From the NCBI RefSeq assembly GCF_000829515.1, contig NZ_JXRR01000010.1:80640-144639 (forward strand): a DNA stretch of 64,000 nucleotides. Reading direction: 5' to 3'. Each line of letters opens with the position of its first letter. Position 1 is the stretch's first letter. The notes under the pieces were generated by a model. It saw only the letters and a list, made by a program, of their open reading frames with translations, made no database searches and was not told the origin of the DNA. Positions 41,843-49,818 of the stretch are shown in pieces. The position numbers were made by a program, and so were the translations under genes. The DNA comes from Jeotgalibacillus campisalis. GTDB lineage: Bacteria; Bacillota; Bacilli; Bacillales; Jeotgalibacillaceae.

Positions 41843-42838
41843 ATGGTCTATTTTATTTTCAGCCTGGCAGCGCTGGTCACAATTTTAGCCGCCATCGAAC
41901 TTTCAAATCATGCAGATGCTTTGAGTGAAAAGACATCCCTAGGAGGATTATTAATCGGCACTCTTTTTCTTGGCAGTGCGACCTCGCTGCCGGAAGTGAC
42001 AACGAGTCTGTCCTCAGTATATTTGTCCAACCCGGATATTGCTGTCGGAAATATGCTTGGCTCCAATTTATTTAACCTTTTTATCATCGCAAGCTTTGAT
42101 TTAGTATTGAGAAAGCGCAGAATCTACCACTCGGCTGTGGGTGGGCATCTTTATACGGCTGGTTTAGGGCTTGCTATGGCCTGCATGATGGTGATGGCCT
42201 TTGAAAGGCAGTCAGAAGTGGTGGTGTGGGGGATTGGGCTCGATTCTATTTTAATTGCCTTTGTTTATGGGACAGGCATGATTGCCATCAGCAAATTGTC
42301 TAAAGCAGGACCAATGCCTGAGCTAAATGAAGAAGCAGTAAGCCTGCAGCGCGAAGAAGAAGAGCGGATATCAATCAAAAGAACGTTGATAGGTTTTATG
42401 CTGGCTGCTATTGTAATCATGGGAGCGGGGACATTGCTTTCCATCTCTGGAGATCGGATAGCAGAAGTATCAGGGCTTGGCTCAACTTTTATCGGCAGCT
42501 TTTTAATGGCAGCGACTACTTCACTGCCTGAAGCGGTCGCTGTTTTAATCGCTTTAAAATTGAGGAATGTTAATCTGGCTATTGGCTCCATCTTAGGGAG
42601 TAATATTTTCAACATGCTCATTTTAATTTTGAGCGATGCTGCTTACCGTGACGGTGCTATATTAGCTCATGTTTCGTCCTCGCATGAAGGAACAGCAGCG
42701 GCTATTACGATCATGTCTCTTTTCCTGATGTATTCCATTGCCAGAGGAAATCGTCCGTCTAAAGGAATGTATGCGGTGCCCTCTATTTTGATCGTGCTGA
42801 CTTATTTTGCTACTACATATTATTTATTTAATGGGTAA
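41843..42838 (+). CDS. YrbG/CaxA-type cation exchanger, copy 2
   Basis: A 331-residue paralog of the upstream gene with the same two alpha repeats, ATSLPEVTTS/GNMLGSNLFNLF and TTSLPEAVAV/GSILGSNIFNML, and a Glu-rich central loop (about 155-180). The two proteins are clearly the product of tandem duplication followed by divergence outside the ion-binding repeats. No second riboswitch is seen in the 310-bp gap, which instead holds a terminator, so regulation seems to differ between the copies. GAGGGAGGTATGA gives a strong ribosome site. Ends in a hairpin at 42841-42883. Confidence 0.87.
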   Translation: MVYFIFSLAALVTILAAIELSNHADALSEKTSLGGLLIGTLFLGSATSLPEVTTSLSSVYLSNPDIAVGNMLGSNLFNLFIIASFDLVLRKRRIYHSAVGGHLYTAGLGLAMACMMVMAFERQSEVVVWGIGLDSILIAFVYGTGMIAISKLSKAGPMPELNEEAVSLQREEEERISIKRTLIGFMLAAIVIMGAGTLLSISGDRIAEVSGLGSTFIGSFLMAATTSLPEAVAVLIALKLRNVNLAIGSILGSNIFNMLILILSDAAYRDGAILAHVSSSHEGTAAAITIMSLFLMYSIARGNRPSKGMYAVPSILIVLTYFATTYYLFNG

Positions 42839-42840
42839 GT

Positions 42841-42883
42841 AAAAAGCCTGAAGAAAAATCCAATGGACATGTTCTTCAGGCTG
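42841..42883. terminator. Terminator between convergent exchanger and ABC permease genes
   Basis: AGCCTGAAGAA/TTCTTCAGGCT hairpin; the T run is on the minus strand, so it mainly serves the ABC transporter genes. Confidence 0.7.
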
Positions 42884-42891
42884 ATGTCTTA

Positions 42892-43566
42892 TTATAGATA
42901 ACTTTCATACCGTTTTTCCAAATAATTTTGCAGAACCGTCATAGCAGAGCACAGCGCCCAATAAATGAGTGCTACTAAGATGTACATCGTCATAAAATCA
43001 AATTCTCTGCCGCCAACAATTCTGGCTTTCTGAAAAATCTCAGGTACTGTGATCATTGCAGCAAGAGAAGAGGCTTTAATAATATCAAGTTGTACGTTAG
43101 CAAGCGGCGGTGTAGCTATACGAATAGATTGAGGCAAAATAATACCGAACATGGTCTGCCAATAGGACAATCCGAGCGCTTTTGCCGATTCCCATTGTCC
43201 CTTATCAACAGAAGACAGGGAAGATCGGATAATTTCAGCAATATAGGCGGCACTGTTTACACTAAAAGCAATTAAAGCAGCTTGAAGCGGAGAAAGCTGT
43301 AAACCAATGATGGGTAATCCAAAATAAAGCATAAATAAAATAACCAGGATTGGTACACCGCGCATAAATGATATATACGTTCTCGTCGGCCATCTTAAAA
43401 CGGCGTATTTTGAAGTGCGGGCGAGTGCCAGGAAAAAGCCAATGATAAGACCCGCAGCCATACTTACGAGAGAAATCAGGATGGTGTAGCCGATGCCCTC
43501 CATAACGTAAGGGAAGGAGTCAATGGCGAGCTGGGGGTCAAACAGATATTCCCATTTTATATCCAT
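42892..43566 (-). CDS. Polar amino acid ABC transporter permease
   Basis: About 224 residues with five helices, HisM/GlnP type. The EAA loop that contacts the ATPase reads ESAKALGLSYWQTMFGIILPQSIR near 140-160. The order solute-binding protein then permease resembles B. subtilis yckB-yckA. The start ATG at 43566 lies after AAGAAGG; a GTG at 43578 overlaps that ribosome site. No ATP-binding gene is adjacent, so the pair must borrow an ATPase from another transporter or have lost it. Substrate unknown; cystine or another polar amino acid is plausible. Confidence 0.88.
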   Translation of the reverse strand: MDIKWEYLFDPQLAIDSFPYVMEGIGYTILISLVSMAAGLIIGFFLALARTSKYAVLRWPTRTYISFMRGVPILVILFMLYFGLPIIGLQLSPLQAALIAFSVNSAAYIAEIIRSSLSSVDKGQWESAKALGLSYWQTMFGIILPQSIRIATPPLANVQLDIIKASSLAAMITVPEIFQKARIVGGREFDFMTMYILVALIYWALCSAMTVLQNYLEKRYESYL

Positions 43567-43611
43567 CAGCCATAACACCTTCTTTCCCTAAATCTGTTTA
43601 CAAACATGAAT

Positions 43612-44469
43612 TTATTCTTCAAAGTCAATATCAGGCTCCTGTGTTACATCTGCTCCTGCAAAAAATTCGGCAGAAATTTCAGCAATTGTGCCATCTTCAA
43701 GCATTTCGTCCAGCACCTGGTTCACATTCTCTATTAATTCGCTATTATCATTATTCATTACCATACCAGCCTCTGATGGACTGTATTTTAAATCAGGGTG
43801 AATCGTAATATCAAGCTCCGGGAAAGCTTCAAGTGCAAGCGTCTGCAGGTAGTAGTCATTTAAAATGACATCTGAATTGCCAACATGAACATCGCGAAGA
43901 TATTCTTCGTTTGTTGCGTTGTCATAAATTTTTTCTATTGCTCCGTATTCCCGCGCAAGTTCCATATAAACAGAAGTTGCAGCTCCTGCAGCCTGCTTTC
44001 CTTCCAGATCTTCAAAGGTTTCGATTCCGGATAAATCTTCTTCCCGTACAATCGCTGTACCATATGAGTATTTGATAGGAGTAGAAAAAGCAAATTTCTC
44101 TTTACGCTCTTCGTTTATTTCGATATCGTTGGCAGCCAGATCCACCTGACCGGAATTAACAGCTGTCAGCATACCGTCGAAGCCAATTTCCTCAAAATCA
44201 ACCTCGAGGTCCATACGCTCTGCCATTTCAAGCACTACTTCCACTTCGAATCCTGTCAGTTCTTCTGAATCAGCATCATAATAAGAAGTAGGGTAAAGAG
44301 TTCCAGAAGTGGCAACAGTTAAAACACCTTCCTCCTGAATTTCATCCCAAACGGATGTATCTGCTTCCTCGCTATTATTTGAACTGCCGCTCCCGCATGC
44401 AGCTAAAAGTGCGATTGACAAGGCGCCTGCTGTCAACGCCTGATACTTTTTGGTAAATAATAATTTCAC
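43612..44469 (-). CDS. Amino acid ABC transporter substrate-binding lipoprotein
   Basis: A 285-residue exported lipoprotein with signal peptide and lipobox LLAAC (about 20-25), an Asn/Ser/Glu-rich linker, then a family 3 solute-binding fold: GVLTVATSGTLYPTSYYD, LTGFEVEVVLEMAERM near 70, GFDGMLTAVNSGQVDLAANDI near 97-117 and EDLEGKQAAGAATSVY near 155. These proteins capture polar amino acids outside the membrane and deliver them to the permease encoded 33 bp downstream. The mature protein is strongly acidic, which is common in moderately salt-tolerant Bacillaceae. Ligand not determinable. Confidence 0.9.
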   Translation of the reverse strand: MKLLFTKKYQALTAGALSIALLAACGSGSSNNSEEADTSVWDEIQEEGVLTVATSGTLYPTSYYDADSEELTGFEVEVVLEMAERMDLEVDFEEIGFDGMLTAVNSGQVDLAANDIEINEERKEKFAFSTPIKYSYGTAIVREEDLSGIETFEDLEGKQAAGAATSVYMELAREYGAIEKIYDNATNEEYLRDVHVGNSDVILNDYYLQTLALEAFPELDITIHPDLKYSPSEAGMVMNNDNSELIENVNQVLDEMLEDGTIAEISAEFFAGADVTQEPDIDFEE

Positions 44470-44706
44470 AAAAAATCCCCCTCTATTTTAGATCCTTTAA
44501 AAACATAGCATCCGACTCGGGCTTAGGGCAAGTACTTAATACCAGTATTTATATTTGTTGAATAAGGTAAAATAGATGGAATTATCTGTTTTCATAAGTG
44601 ATATAAATCGGTTTATACCTTACTCTTACAAGTGATTCTTTTAATTCAATCTAATGAAACCATTTCTTGAAAAACGCCTTGATAATCAATAAAGAGTGAA
44701 TACGAC

Positions 44707-44865
44707 AAAAAAAGAGCCTGGGACAAATGTCTGTCTCAAGCTCTTTGCCGGTTCACTTCACTTCAGGGGTACGCTTTCTGCAGGGACGGCGCTTAAGTCC
44801 TCCCCAGGCTTTGCCTTGCGGGGGCTCAAGCAGCCGTCTCATCCTGCTGGAGTCGCCGATCGCAT
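44707..44865 (-). repeat. Structured intergenic repeat, family A, copy 3 (inverted, 5' truncated)
   Basis: Read on the minus strand: GGCGACTCCAGCAGGATGAG ... CCCTGCAGAAAGCGTACCCC, TGAAGTGAAGTGAACC, then the hairpin GAGCTTGAGACA...TGTCCCAGGCTC with T run. The left end with CGGAGCGGAAGG is missing, so the long outer stem cannot form. It lies between two minus-strand genes and reads with them, so its terminator would end the Gfo/Idh transcript. Confidence 0.82.
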
Positions 44866-44948
44866 CATTTACATGATAGTCACTTCTTAATTTCTGTCAT
44901 TTTAGTGAGCTCTTATAAGCCCATGTTAACAAGCAAACATTTCAGGCT

Positions 44949-45938
44949 TTACGATTCTTTTTGATCCATCGGGTACACGATGCCAAGCTGCTGACGGATG
45001 GTCTGCATCAGGGCGACTACGTTCAGAGACAGCTCGTGTGTATTGATCGCTGATTCAATTTGTCCGTTCTCATAAGCACGGGCGAATTCCTCAAGCTCAT
45101 AAGCCATCGGTGCTTTAGATTGCGTAACAGAAAGATCTTCTTGCCCGCCTTCCTTGGTTATGCGCATCACAGAATCAGGGGAACTGATTCGAGAAATATG
45201 AAGTGCTGCTTTTTCGCCTGAGATTTCACTCGGCAGGTAGCTGTTGGTGATTTTAGAAAATGTAATGACAGCATCCATTTCTCCGTAGCTTAAGAGAACC
45301 ATACCCTGGCCATCAACACCTGTATGAAGATTCGTACTGATCGCTTTTACCTCTTCAGGCATTCCAAATAGGGCAACGAGCGGGTAAAGGGTGTACACGC
45401 CAAGGTCCATTAATGATCCATTGGCATATTCAGGCTTAAATGCATTTTCAATAATTCCTTCTTTAAACTTATCGTAGCGGGAAGAATATTGGCCGTAGTG
45501 TGCACTGTACTGCCGGACCGTACCGAGTGATGGCAGCAACTCTTGTGTTCTCTTAAAGTTCGGCATGACAGTCGATTTCATCGCTTCCATCAACAGAACG
45601 CCATTCTGTCTGGATGCCTGCACCATTTTCTCAGCCATCGTATAGGTGGCTGTTAACGGCTTCTCGCATAAAACAGCGATTCCAGCTTCTAAGCACTGAA
45701 TTGTTTGTTCATGGTGCACTGCATTTGGTGAAGCAATATACACCCCGTCAATTTTGCCGCTGGTGCACATTTCCTTTACAGAAGTATACACATTGGCAAT
45801 GCCGTATTTATTTGCAAAGGCTTGTCCTTTTTTTTGACTGCGGGAGCATACTGCTTCAATTGAAACATTGTCAACATCGTTTGAAGCTTCAATCAGTGAA
45901 TCTGTAATCCAGTTTGTCCCAATAACACCGATTTTCAT
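44949..45938 (-). CDS. Gfo/Idh/MocA-family NAD(P)-dependent oxidoreductase
   Basis: A 329-residue cytoplasmic enzyme. N-terminal Rossmann fold with GVIGTNWITDSLIEA (3-17; GxGxxx variant), AVCSRSQKKGQAFA near 34 and the diagnostic EKPLTATYTMAEKMV near 92-106 (Lys of EKP is catalytic). C-terminal alpha/beta domain includes GSLMDLGVYTLYPLVALFG near 176-194. Such enzymes oxidise or reduce sugars, inositols or related polyols. Substrate unknown and no sugar genes flank it. GAGAGGATG ribosome site upstream of the ATG. Transcribed alone; the family A repeat follows. Confidence 0.88.
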   Translation of the reverse strand: MKIGVIGTNWITDSLIEASNDVDNVSIEAVCSRSQKKGQAFANKYGIANVYTSVKEMCTSGKIDGVYIASPNAVHHEQTIQCLEAGIAVLCEKPLTATYTMAEKMVQASRQNGVLLMEAMKSTVMPNFKRTQELLPSLGTVRQYSAHYGQYSSRYDKFKEGIIENAFKPEYANGSLMDLGVYTLYPLVALFGMPEEVKAISTNLHTGVDGQGMVLLSYGEMDAVITFSKITNSYLPSEISGEKAALHISRISSPDSVMRITKEGGQEDLSVTQSKAPMAYELEEFARAYENGQIESAINTHELSLNVVALMQTIRQQLGIVYPMDQKES

Positions 45939-46109
45939 AGTATGTACATCCTCTCAACTGAGTTCTTATACAGAAATTGTATCGCTAATACAGCGAATAG
46001 GAAAGGGTCGGAAGAAAAAATTTATTGGTTTGAGTTTTTTCTATGGATGATTGAATTAACAGATATTTCGGTCTATAATGGGTGAATTCTAGCATAAGAG
46101 GTGAGAAAA

Positions 46110-47030
46110 TTGAATTTAATAGAGAGAGTCAGTCATTTTGCAGGAAAAACATTTGCTCTATGGGTAGTATTAATCGGAATTATCGCCTTTTTTGTTCCAT
46201 CTGGATTTCTGTGGATTTCTCCTTTTATCAGTCTTTTACTTGGCGTAATTATGTTTGGTATGGGAATGACGCTAACCACTGATGATTTTAAAAGGGTGGC
46301 CAAACAACCAAAAAGCGTAGCGGTGGGGGTGGCTGCACAGTTTTCAATTATGCCTTTGCTTGCCTTCGGACTTGCAAAAGCCTTTCAGCTTCCTCCCGAA
46401 ATAGCGATTGGTGTGATCCTGGTTGGCTGTTGTCCTGGGGGTACCGCTTCAAATGTTATCACGTATCTGGCAAAAGGGAACACGGCCCTTTCAGTTGCAA
46501 TTACCTCTGTATCTACTTTATTAGCGCCGGTGTTGACTCCTGCTCTAATCTATCTTTTTGCGAGTGAATGGCTGGAGGTTTCTTTTCTCAGCTTGTTTGT
46601 TTCCGTTATACAGGTTGTGCTTGTGCCAGTCATTCTTGGCATTATGGTTCGTTCCCTCTTTAAGGAAAAGGTAAAAAAAGCAGTTCCTGTCATGCCGCTC
46701 GTTTCGGTTATCGCTATTGTAGCAATCGTTGGTGCAGTAGTTGGGGGAAACAAAGAAGCGATCGTTACTTCTGGTGTGCTTATTTTCACGATCGTTGTAT
46801 TGCATAACGTCCTTGGTTTATTGGTCGGATTTGGGCTGGCGAAAGCAATGAAGCTGGATTATTCAAGTCAAAAAGCAATATCAATAGAAGTAGGCATGCA
46901 GAACTCCGGCCTTGGTGCTGCTCTTGCCATGGCTCATTTTAATCCAGTCGCCGCGGTGCCGAGCGCACTATTCAGCTTGTGGCATAATGTTTCTGGCCCT
47001 GTGGCTGCAACTCTTTGGAATCGAAAATAA
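46110..47030 (+). CDS. BASS-family sodium-dependent transporter (YocS-like)
   Basis: About 306 residues and nine to ten helices of the bile acid:sodium symporter family. Typical features: GVIMFGMGMTLTTDDFKRV near 45-63, GCCPGGTASNVITYLAKGN near 107-125 (the sodium-binding crossover), and EVGMQNSGLGAALA near 265. Bacterial members transport pantoate, keto acids or other organic anions, not necessarily bile acids. The TTG at 46110 is preferred: AGAGGTGA lies five bases upstream, whereas the frame start GTG at 46101 is inside that ribosome site. GNAT, FusB-like and DUF4003 genes follow in the same direction. Confidence 0.87.
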   Translation: MNLIERVSHFAGKTFALWVVLIGIIAFFVPSGFLWISPFISLLLGVIMFGMGMTLTTDDFKRVAKQPKSVAVGVAAQFSIMPLLAFGLAKAFQLPPEIAIGVILVGCCPGGTASNVITYLAKGNTALSVAITSVSTLLAPVLTPALIYLFASEWLEVSFLSLFVSVIQVVLVPVILGIMVRSLFKEKVKKAVPVMPLVSVIAIVAIVGAVVGGNKEAIVTSGVLIFTIVVLHNVLGLLVGFGLAKAMKLDYSSQKAISIEVGMQNSGLGAALAMAHFNPVAAVPSALFSLWHNVSGPVAATLWNRK

Positions 47031-47073
47031 ACAGAAAAAACAACCAGGGTAATTGATAGAGAGGAGGATGAGG

Positions 47074-47502
47074 ATGATTAAGGAAATCACCCGACCGCAA
47101 TGGAAGGACGCATATCCTCTGATGAACCAGCTCAGAACACATTTAACTGAAAAAGAATACATGTCTATTATGGAAGCAGCTGTACAAGAGAATCAATATC
47201 AGTTATTTGGAATATGGGAGAACAATAGGCTAAAAGCGTTAGTCGGTTTCATGCCGATGACGACTTTCTATTATGGAAGATTTATTTGGATATGCGATCT
47301 TATTACGGACAGTCAGGAAAGATCGAAAGGATATGGGATTGATCTTTTGGGTTTTGTGGAACAATATGCGAAGGATCACGGTTTTGCCAAAGTGGCTTTA
47401 TCCTCAGGGCTGCAGCGGCATGACGCACATCGATTTTACGAGGAGAAAGGAACGTACGATAAAGTAAGCTATGTATTCAAAAAAGAGTTGAAAGAGATCT
47501 GA
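47074..47502 (+). CDS. GNAT family N-acetyltransferase
   Basis: A 142-residue acetyltransferase with the acetyl-CoA segment DSQERSKGYGIDLLGFVEQY near residues 75-94 and the C-terminal LQRHDAHRFYEEKG. Ribosome site AGGAGG six bases before ATG 47074; longer starts at 47053 and 47068 overlap that site. Twenty bases before the FusB-like gene, suggesting a shared transcript. Acceptor molecule unknown. Confidence 0.83.
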   Translation: MIKEITRPQWKDAYPLMNQLRTHLTEKEYMSIMEAAVQENQYQLFGIWENNRLKALVGFMPMTTFYYGRFIWICDLITDSQERSKGYGIDLLGFVEQYAKDHGFAKVALSSGLQRHDAHRFYEEKGTYDKVSYVFKKELKEI

Positions 47503-47521
47503 CACAGGAAAGGTGATCGTT

Positions 47522-48166
47522 ATGGAACCTTTTATCCAAAACCATCAGTTCAATGTGATCAAGCATCAAGCCGCATTGATGCAAAAGCAGGCGCACATCA
47601 CAATTGATCCGGAAGTGGAATGGGCCGTCCGGTCAGAAGCTGAAGCAAAAGTGCTGGCAGCGTTTGATCATTTGACAGCAGAACAGGTAACTGTTCTTGA
47701 AAAACTGCCGCATCTTAAAACGGAAGAAGAAAGAGTGACGTTTTTAAGGGACCTTCAGCCAATGCGGATACCTTTTCCCATCATTTCACAGAATGAGGTC
47801 AATGGTTTATTTCCTAAAAATAAAAAGGTAAAACTTCCAGCGTTTAGTGAACTTGATTGGTATGCGACAACGTACGTAGGCTGGAAGGATATCGCGGCAA
47901 GCAGGCACTATATGATTTGTTTGATTGATCAGCGCTTGACGGGAGTGGAAGGAAGATATGTTATATCTGCAAGGAAGGGAATGTGTGAGCTGTGCGGCCG
48001 ATATGGGGATATGGCATTTACCTCTATTTCAAAACGGGGGCATGCCGGTGTGAATAACAAATCATTTGGAAAGCACCTCTGTTATGACAGTAAAGAGTGC
48101 AATCAGTTTATTCAGGACCCAATCAATCTTATACAGTTTGTTAAGCAAGCTGTAAAAGATCAGTAA
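47522..48166 (+). CDS. FusB/FBP-like elongation factor G-binding protein
   Basis: A 214-residue two-domain cytosolic protein. The N-terminal helical bundle (about 1-80) is followed by a C-terminal domain with a four-cysteine zinc site: CELCGRYGDMAFTS near 153-166 and the later Cys residues in GKHLCYDSKECNQF near 183-196. This matches FusB/FusC proteins, which bind EF-G, free it from fusidic acid-stalled ribosomes and can confer fusidic acid tolerance; chromosomal forms are common in Bacillus. The ATG at 47522 follows AAAGGTGAT. No drug-resistance island surrounds it, so it is probably an intrinsic gene. Confidence 0.86.
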   Translation: MEPFIQNHQFNVIKHQAALMQKQAHITIDPEVEWAVRSEAEAKVLAAFDHLTAEQVTVLEKLPHLKTEEERVTFLRDLQPMRIPFPIISQNEVNGLFPKNKKVKLPAFSELDWYATTYVGWKDIAASRHYMICLIDQRLTGVEGRYVISARKGMCELCGRYGDMAFTSISKRGHAGVNNKSFGKHLCYDSKECNQFIQDPINLIQFVKQAVKDQ

Positions 48167-48220
48167 GTATGCTGTGTGCTGGTTGTGTACTCAAAAAACA
48201 AGCAGAGCGGGGGAAATGGT

Positions 48221-49198
48221 ATGGAACACAGTGAAGAGCTAAAAGAGTTTATTACGAATTACGAGTTACTCAGGAAAAAATATAAATGGCGTGTAGACAC
48301 TGGAGCACTGATGATGATTGCTTCCTTATTTACTGGCGACAATAAGCCGTTTAATCTGGATCGATATAGTGAGTTAGTTAATTTTATAAAGCAGGAGTCC
48401 AACCCATTTGCCTATATTCAATCCACTTTGCGTTTTTCATTGGCAGGACTTTTATTAAATCAGTCTGATCATCCTGAAGAATCCTACAAGCAGGTTCAGC
48501 ACTGCTATGATCTGCTGATCGAGGCCGGTTTCCAAAGAAGTCCACATACCTATATCGCGGCGTATGCCTTGTCCCTGTCAATAAAGCAAGGGGAGGAATC
48601 GGCTGATCATGTGGAACGGGCAAAGAAAATGTACGATGGAATGAAAAAGAAGCATTTCTTTTTAACTTCCCACGAAGACTATCCATTGGCTGTTCTTTTG
48701 GCTGAAGCTGGTTCAGACGGAGATAAAATGCTTGAGGACATGGCCTACTATTATGATGAACTGCATCTTGTTCTGTGGAAGGGAAACAACCGACAGTTTC
48801 TTTCTCAAATCCTTACATACGGAAAGCGGGAAAACAAAGAGATTCTTGTGCAAAACACGGTGACCTGGATGGATGACTTGAAAACACAAAAGTTTCGTTT
48901 GCGCGGTCTTCATCTCCCAATCGTCGGGGTATTAAGCCTGGTCGCCACCCCATCTGTCCTGCTTCCAAAAATAAAGGAAGTTTACGATGAACTGAGCAGC
49001 TACAGTAAATTTAAATGGTATAAAGATCAATGTTTTATGATTGCTGTCAGACTGGTGATTCAAAGGGAAATTAGTGAAAATAGAGTTCTGGACGTGGGCC
49101 TGGCTGCAACGGTCGAATCCATTCTTCAAGCCCAGCAAGCAGCGATGATCGCAACAATGACCGCTGCGGTAGATGCAAACTCTTCCAACGATGGATAA
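48221..49198 (+). CDS. DUF4003 family protein
   Basis: A 325-residue, mainly alpha-helical cytosolic protein matching the Bacillus DUF4003 family of unknown function. Conserved-looking segments: FITNYELLRKKYKWRVDTGALMMIASL near the start, KKMYDGMKKKHFFLTSHEDYPLAVLLA near 145-171 and LRGLHLPIVGVLSLV near 225. The helical-repeat look is seen throughout and no catalytic motif is evident. Start ATG 48221 follows GGGGGAAAT; the 15-codon extension has no ribosome site. It ends 18 bp before the Fur-box promoter. Confidence 0.75.
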   Translation: MEHSEELKEFITNYELLRKKYKWRVDTGALMMIASLFTGDNKPFNLDRYSELVNFIKQESNPFAYIQSTLRFSLAGLLLNQSDHPEESYKQVQHCYDLLIEAGFQRSPHTYIAAYALSLSIKQGEESADHVERAKKMYDGMKKKHFFLTSHEDYPLAVLLAEAGSDGDKMLEDMAYYYDELHLVLWKGNNRQFLSQILTYGKRENKEILVQNTVTWMDDLKTQKFRLRGLHLPIVGVLSLVATPSVLLPKIKEVYDELSSYSKFKWYKDQCFMIAVRLVIQREISENRVLDVGLAATVESILQAQQAAMIATMTAAVDANSSNDG

Positions 49199-49218
49199 AT
49201 TAAATTTTATAAAATAAC

Positions 49219-49267
49219 TGGACAAGGAAGATAGATGTGTATACAATAATAATGAAAATCATTCTCA
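49219..49267 (+). promoter_or_regulatory. Promoter overlapped by a Fur box
   Basis: TGGACA (49219-49224), 17-base spacer, TACAAT (49242-49247). Starting right after the -10, AATAATGAAAATCATTCTC (49248-49266) matches 16 of 19 positions of the Fur consensus GATAATGATAATCATTATC, covering the predicted transcription start. Iron-loaded Fur should block it. Confidence 0.8.
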
Positions 49268-49442
49268 ATTAAAAACTAAGTTGAGAAGGATGAAAATAGT
49301 CGCTGATTCCGACACAACTAACCTTGTGATTGATACGTTCGCACCGTAGCAATCCTGATGTGACGTCAAAGGTTATCGAATAAAAGCGACACCCCCTCCC
49401 TGCCCCATTCCATTAAATAAAACGGAATGGGGTATTTGTTTG
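49254..49442 (+). ncRNA. Candidate Fur-regulated small RNA (FsrA-like)
   Basis: About 190 nt between the Fur-box promoter and a strong terminator CCCCATTCC/GGAATGGGG (49403-49432) with a T-rich tail. Nested stems: GTCGCT (49299-49304) with AGCGAC (49385-49390), and TAACCTT (49319-49325) with AAGGTTA (49369-49375). A single-stranded C-rich stretch ACACCCCCTCCCTGCCCC (49389-49406) precedes the terminator, the kind of seed used by the Bacillus iron-sparing RNA FsrA. The only ORF, 19 codons from 49290, has its ribosome site touching the ATG, so a coding role is unlikely. FsrA of B. subtilis is shorter (about 84 nt). Confidence 0.6.
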
Positions 49443-49569
49443 TTCTGTTGCATATAAAAAACCAAATTTACCCTTGATTATTTTCATCATCTGCTGTACC
49501 GTATAAAACAATCAAACAATTCGGAATTAAAACAAAATGACAAGAAAAAGTGAAAATTAAATATGCCAA

Positions 49570-49726
49570 CTTATCTAGAGAGGTTGAGGGACTGGCCCTT
49601 TGACACCTCAGCAACCAGCCACATTTGGCATGGTGCTAATCCCAGCAGGTTATGCAGTACCTGAGTGATAAGGAGAACAGCGAATGCAGATTCGGACCTT
49701 CTTCTTATAAGATAGGTCCTTTTTTA
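49570..49726 (+). ncRNA. SAM-I (S-box) riboswitch of metI-metC
   Basis: Aptamer 49570-49673: CTTATCTAGAGAGGTTGAGG, GACTGGCCCTTTGACACCTC, AGCAACCAGCC, GGTGCTAATCCCAGCAGG, then CTGAGTGATAAG. Terminator GGACCT/AGGTCC with T run at 49694-49726. SAM binding should end transcription before metI. Confidence 0.96.
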
Positions 49727-49818
49727 TTTCACTAGAAAAATTCTAACGGTAAAACAGCTGGCAATTGATCGCCTGCAATCATGCTGCTTTAGACCATCGT
49801 TTCGAGGAGGAGCCATTA

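Noticed and set aside
47522..48166. FusB-like gene as part of an acquired resistance island
   Set aside because: No mobile element, atypical base composition or resistance partners nearby; looks like core chromosome.
49290..49349. 19-codon ORF within the Fur-controlled RNA
   Set aside because: AAGG touches the ATG with no spacing and codons overlap paired stems, so translation is unlikely.
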